Shown here: positions 5,622-7,365 of the stretch, piece after piece | How the letters are laid out: every line of letters begins with the position of its first letter | How positions within the stretch are numbered: the first letter of the stretch is position 1 | DNA from: an uncultured Fibrobacter sp. | GTDB taxonomy: Bacteria > Fibrobacterota > Fibrobacteria > Fibrobacterales > Fibrobacteraceae | DNA length: 7,365 nt | Direction of reading: 5' to 3' | Assembly: GCA_937891805.1 (NCBI GenBank) | Contig: CALATK010000075.1 | Location: forward strand, 1-7,365 | The notes under the pieces: model-generated | What the model was told of the DNA's origin: nothing | The model's input: the letters and a program-made list of their open reading frames with translations, nothing else | Databases searched by the model: none | Program-made: the position numbers and the translations under genes

Positions 5622-5670
5622 GACACCTCTCGCCCCGAGCCTCGAGCCTCACATTACTCACTACTACCTA
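5622..5670 (-). repeat. Degenerate tandem heptamer array at the mutS stop
   Basis: Read on the mutS strand, the array begins with the stop codon itself. The units are TAGGTAG (5670-5664), TAGTGAG (5663-5657), TAATGTG (5656-5650), AGGCTCG twice in a row (5649-5643 and 5642-5636), GGGCGAG (5635-5629) and AGGTGTC (5628-5622). Allowing one 1-base slip, the later units realign as GAGGnnn or GGGGnnn, close to the TAGGnnn consensus of the array at 1517-1551. Only the duplicated AGGCTCG is exact, so the array is more diverged than the first. Confidence 0.55.
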
Positions 5671-7365
5671 CTTCCCATAGTTTTCCTTCAGTTCCGTGAG
5701 GCGTTGCAGGGCCTGCAGTGGGGTCATCTCCTCCGGACGCAGGCGGCAGATTTCCTGTTTCAAGAGCGTCAGGGACTCGTCGGGGGCGGCGAACAGGTCC
5801 ATCTGGGGCCTGTCCTTGATTTTCTTGTGAATCGCCTCGTCACTGGGGTCGATCTTCTGCTTTTCGAGACGGAGCAGAATCTTGCGGGCCCGGCGCACCA
5901 CCGTAGAAGGGAGCCCCGCCATTTCCGCCACATGGATACCGTAGCTGGAATCGCAAGCCCCGGCAAGGATCTTGTGCAAGAAGATGAGCTTGTCGCCTTT
6001 CTCCTGCACTGCCACCTGATAGTTCCCCGCATGTTCCAGGGAATCCACAAGGCCGGTCAGCTCGTGATAGTGGGTGGCAAAAAGGGTCAGCGCCATGCGG
6101 GAAGGCTCGCTGTGCAAAGTCTCCACGATGGACCAGGCGATGGAAAGTCCGTCGAAGGTGCTGGTACCGCGGCCGATTTCGTCCAGCAGCACCAGGCTGT
6201 GGGGCGTGGCGTTCCGCAAAATGTTCGCCGTCTCGATCATCTCCACCATGAAGGTGGAAAGCCCGCGGCTCAGGCGGTCGCTGGCCCCTACGCGGGTGAA
6301 AATCCGGTCCACCACGCCAATGCGGGCCGATTCCGCCGGCACAAAGCAGCCCATCTGGGCCATGAGCACAATCAGTCCCGTCTGCCGCAGGTAGGTAGAT
6401 TTACCCGCCATGTTGGGGCCCGTAATGAGCATCAGGCGGGTGGCATCGGGAGAAAGTTCCACGTCGTTGGGGATAAAGTCCAAATCCGGATTCACCGCCA
6501 CGATGACAGGGTGGAAACCGCCCCGAATCTCGATACCCGTGCCGGTATAGACCTCCGGACACACGTAGTTGTACTTGCGGGCGGCTCGGGCAAAACTGTA
6601 GAGCGTATCCACACGGGCGATGGCGTCGGCGATTTCCTGGAGTTCGCTACGCCAACTGTTCACCCGGTCCCTGAGCTGACAGAAAATGCGGTATTCCAGC
6701 TCGTGGATGTTCACCTCGGCGTTGCTGATGACGGACTCGCACTCCTTCATTTCGGGAGTGATGTAGCGCTCGGCGTTGACGGTGGTCTGCTTGCGGATGT
6801 ATTCGTCGGGAATGGGCTTGGTGGCCTTGGCCATCTGGGCCCTTGTAATCTCGATGTAGTAGCCGAACACCCTGTTGTAGCCCACCTTGAGGCTGGGTAT
6901 TTCCAGTCGTTCCCGCTCGCGACTTTCCAGGGAGGCAATCCACTGGCGCTTATCCTTGATGTCGGCGTTCATGGCGTCCAGTTCCACGTTGGCGCCTTCC
7001 CGAATCATGCCGCCTTCGCGAACCGTCAGGGGCAAGTCCTCGTTGAAATTCTGCAGGAGTTCCTCTCCCCTGCCTCTCGCCAGTTCCAGCACCTGACGGA
7101 ACTGTTCGAACAAGGGGGAATGCAGCTCCGAAAGCACGCGGGCCACCTTGGAAGCCTGGCACAGGGAGCGACCCATACCCGAGAGGTCACGGGCGTTGGC
7201 GCGACCGCTCCCCACACGGCCCATCAGGCGTTCCATGTCCAGGATGGAGGTTAGGGATTCCTTCAGTTCGTCCAGAGCCATGGGGTTCCCTACCAGCTCG
7301 GACACGGCCTCTTCGCGGGCCTTGATTTTTTCCACCGAAATCAGCGGGTGACTCACCCAGTCCTT
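5668..7365 (-). CDS. mutS: DNA mismatch repair protein MutS (C-terminal two thirds)
   Basis: MutS recognises mismatches and uses ATP to license repair. The gene enters from the right edge, and the frame is open to 7365 (Lys-Asp-Trp before the in-frame GTG at 7356). The opening KDWVSHPLISVEKI matches the start of the MutS core/lever domain, so the GTG is internal and the N-terminal mismatch-binding and connector domains lie outside. About 565 residues are visible. They include the lever/clamp region, Walker A GPNMAGKST (6395-6421), STFMVEM, Walker B LVLLDEIGRGTST (about 6162-6200), the THYHEL switch and SYGIHVAEMAGLP. Near the end QMDLF (5805-5791) matches the sliding-clamp-binding motif, followed by the C-terminal TPLQALQRLTELK helix typical of full-length MutS. 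All ATPase motifs are intact. It converges on the gene at 4930. Confidence 0.97.
   Translation of the reverse strand, partial: KDWVSHPLISVEKIKAREEAVSELVGNPMALDELKESLTSILDMERLMGRVGSGRANARDLSGMGRSLCQASKVARVLSELHSPLFEQFRQVLELARGRGEELLQNFNEDLPLTVREGGMIREGANVELDAMNADIKDKRQWIASLESRERERLEIPSLKVGYNRVFGYYIEITRAQMAKATKPIPDEYIRKQTTVNAERYITPEMKECESVISNAEVNIHELEYRIFCQLRDRVNSWRSELQEIADAIARVDTLYSFARAARKYNYVCPEVYTGTGIEIRGGFHPVIVAVNPDLDFIPNDVELSPDATRLMLITGPNMAGKSTYLRQTGLIVLMAQMGCFVPAESARIGVVDRIFTRVGASDRLSRGLSTFMVEMIETANILRNATPHSLVLLDEIGRGTSTFDGLSIAWSIVETLHSEPSRMALTLFATHYHELTGLVDSLEHAGNYQVAVQEKGDKLIFLHKILAGACDSSYGIHVAEMAGLPSTVVRRARKILLRLEKQKIDPSDEAIHKKIKDRPQMDLFAAPDESLTLLKQEICRLRPEEMTPLQALQRLTELKENYGK

Noticed and set aside
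5578..7254. Very long open frame (558 codons) on the plus strand opposite mutS
   Set aside because: The minus strand encodes unmistakable MutS motifs over this span. The antisense frame is open because the mutS codons rarely use triplets that read as stops on the other strand, and its product has no recognisable domain.
7354..7356. GTG as a start codon for a shorter mutS-like gene
   Set aside because: The frame is open upstream to the window edge, and the residues there (KDW) continue the conserved MutS core region, so the GTG is an internal valine.

Overview
The window looks like ordinary chromosomal sequence from a Gram-negative bacterium. It carries a lipoprotein acyltransferase gene (lnt), two N-termini that look like lipoprotein or secretion signals, an rRNA methyltransferase gene (rsmI) and a mismatch-repair gene (mutS). 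There are no integrases, transposases, tRNAs, rRNAs or CRISPR arrays. The coding style (moderate GC, AT-rich gaps) and the period-7 intergenic repeats made me think of Fibrobacter or a relative. That is a recollection-based guess and not something the sequence proves.

Layout. Position 1-55 is the 5' end of a leftward gene for an exported protein or lipoprotein. An AT-rich divergent gap follows. Next is a rightward run of three closely packed genes: an unrecognised lipoprotein (227-817), rsmI (827-1513) and a long lnt with an extra N-terminal membrane module (1555-3492). A 48-bp gap with a hairpin separates lnt from a convergent leftward alpha/beta-hydrolase-like gene (3541-4188) whose nucleophile serine appears to be lost. 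A second AT-rich divergent gap contains a 32-bp dyad. It leads into a rightward pair: a secreted, membrane-anchored TPM-domain protein (4310-4924) and a nucleotidyltransferase-fold-like protein that seems to lack the catalytic residues (4930-5565). The last gap holds a palindromic element and a degenerate 7-bp array. It separates this pair from the convergent, incomplete mutS (5668-7365), which runs off the right edge.

How the genes relate. Lnt completes N-acylation of lipoproteins, so its co-directional position with a lipoprotein gene makes sense, although nothing shows that this lipoprotein is a special substrate. RsmI and MutS are housekeeping functions. The TPM protein and its partner are probably translated from one message, since the Shine-Dalgarno of the second overlaps the stop of the first. 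No defence system or other obvious new multi-gene system is visible.

The most unusual signals are the two degenerate heptamer arrays that begin at or just after a stop codon, the hydrolase-like protein with a Gly at the nucleophile position, the degenerate nucleotidyltransferase-like protein beside the TPM gene, and the enlarged Lnt with a CYD motif in place of CYE.
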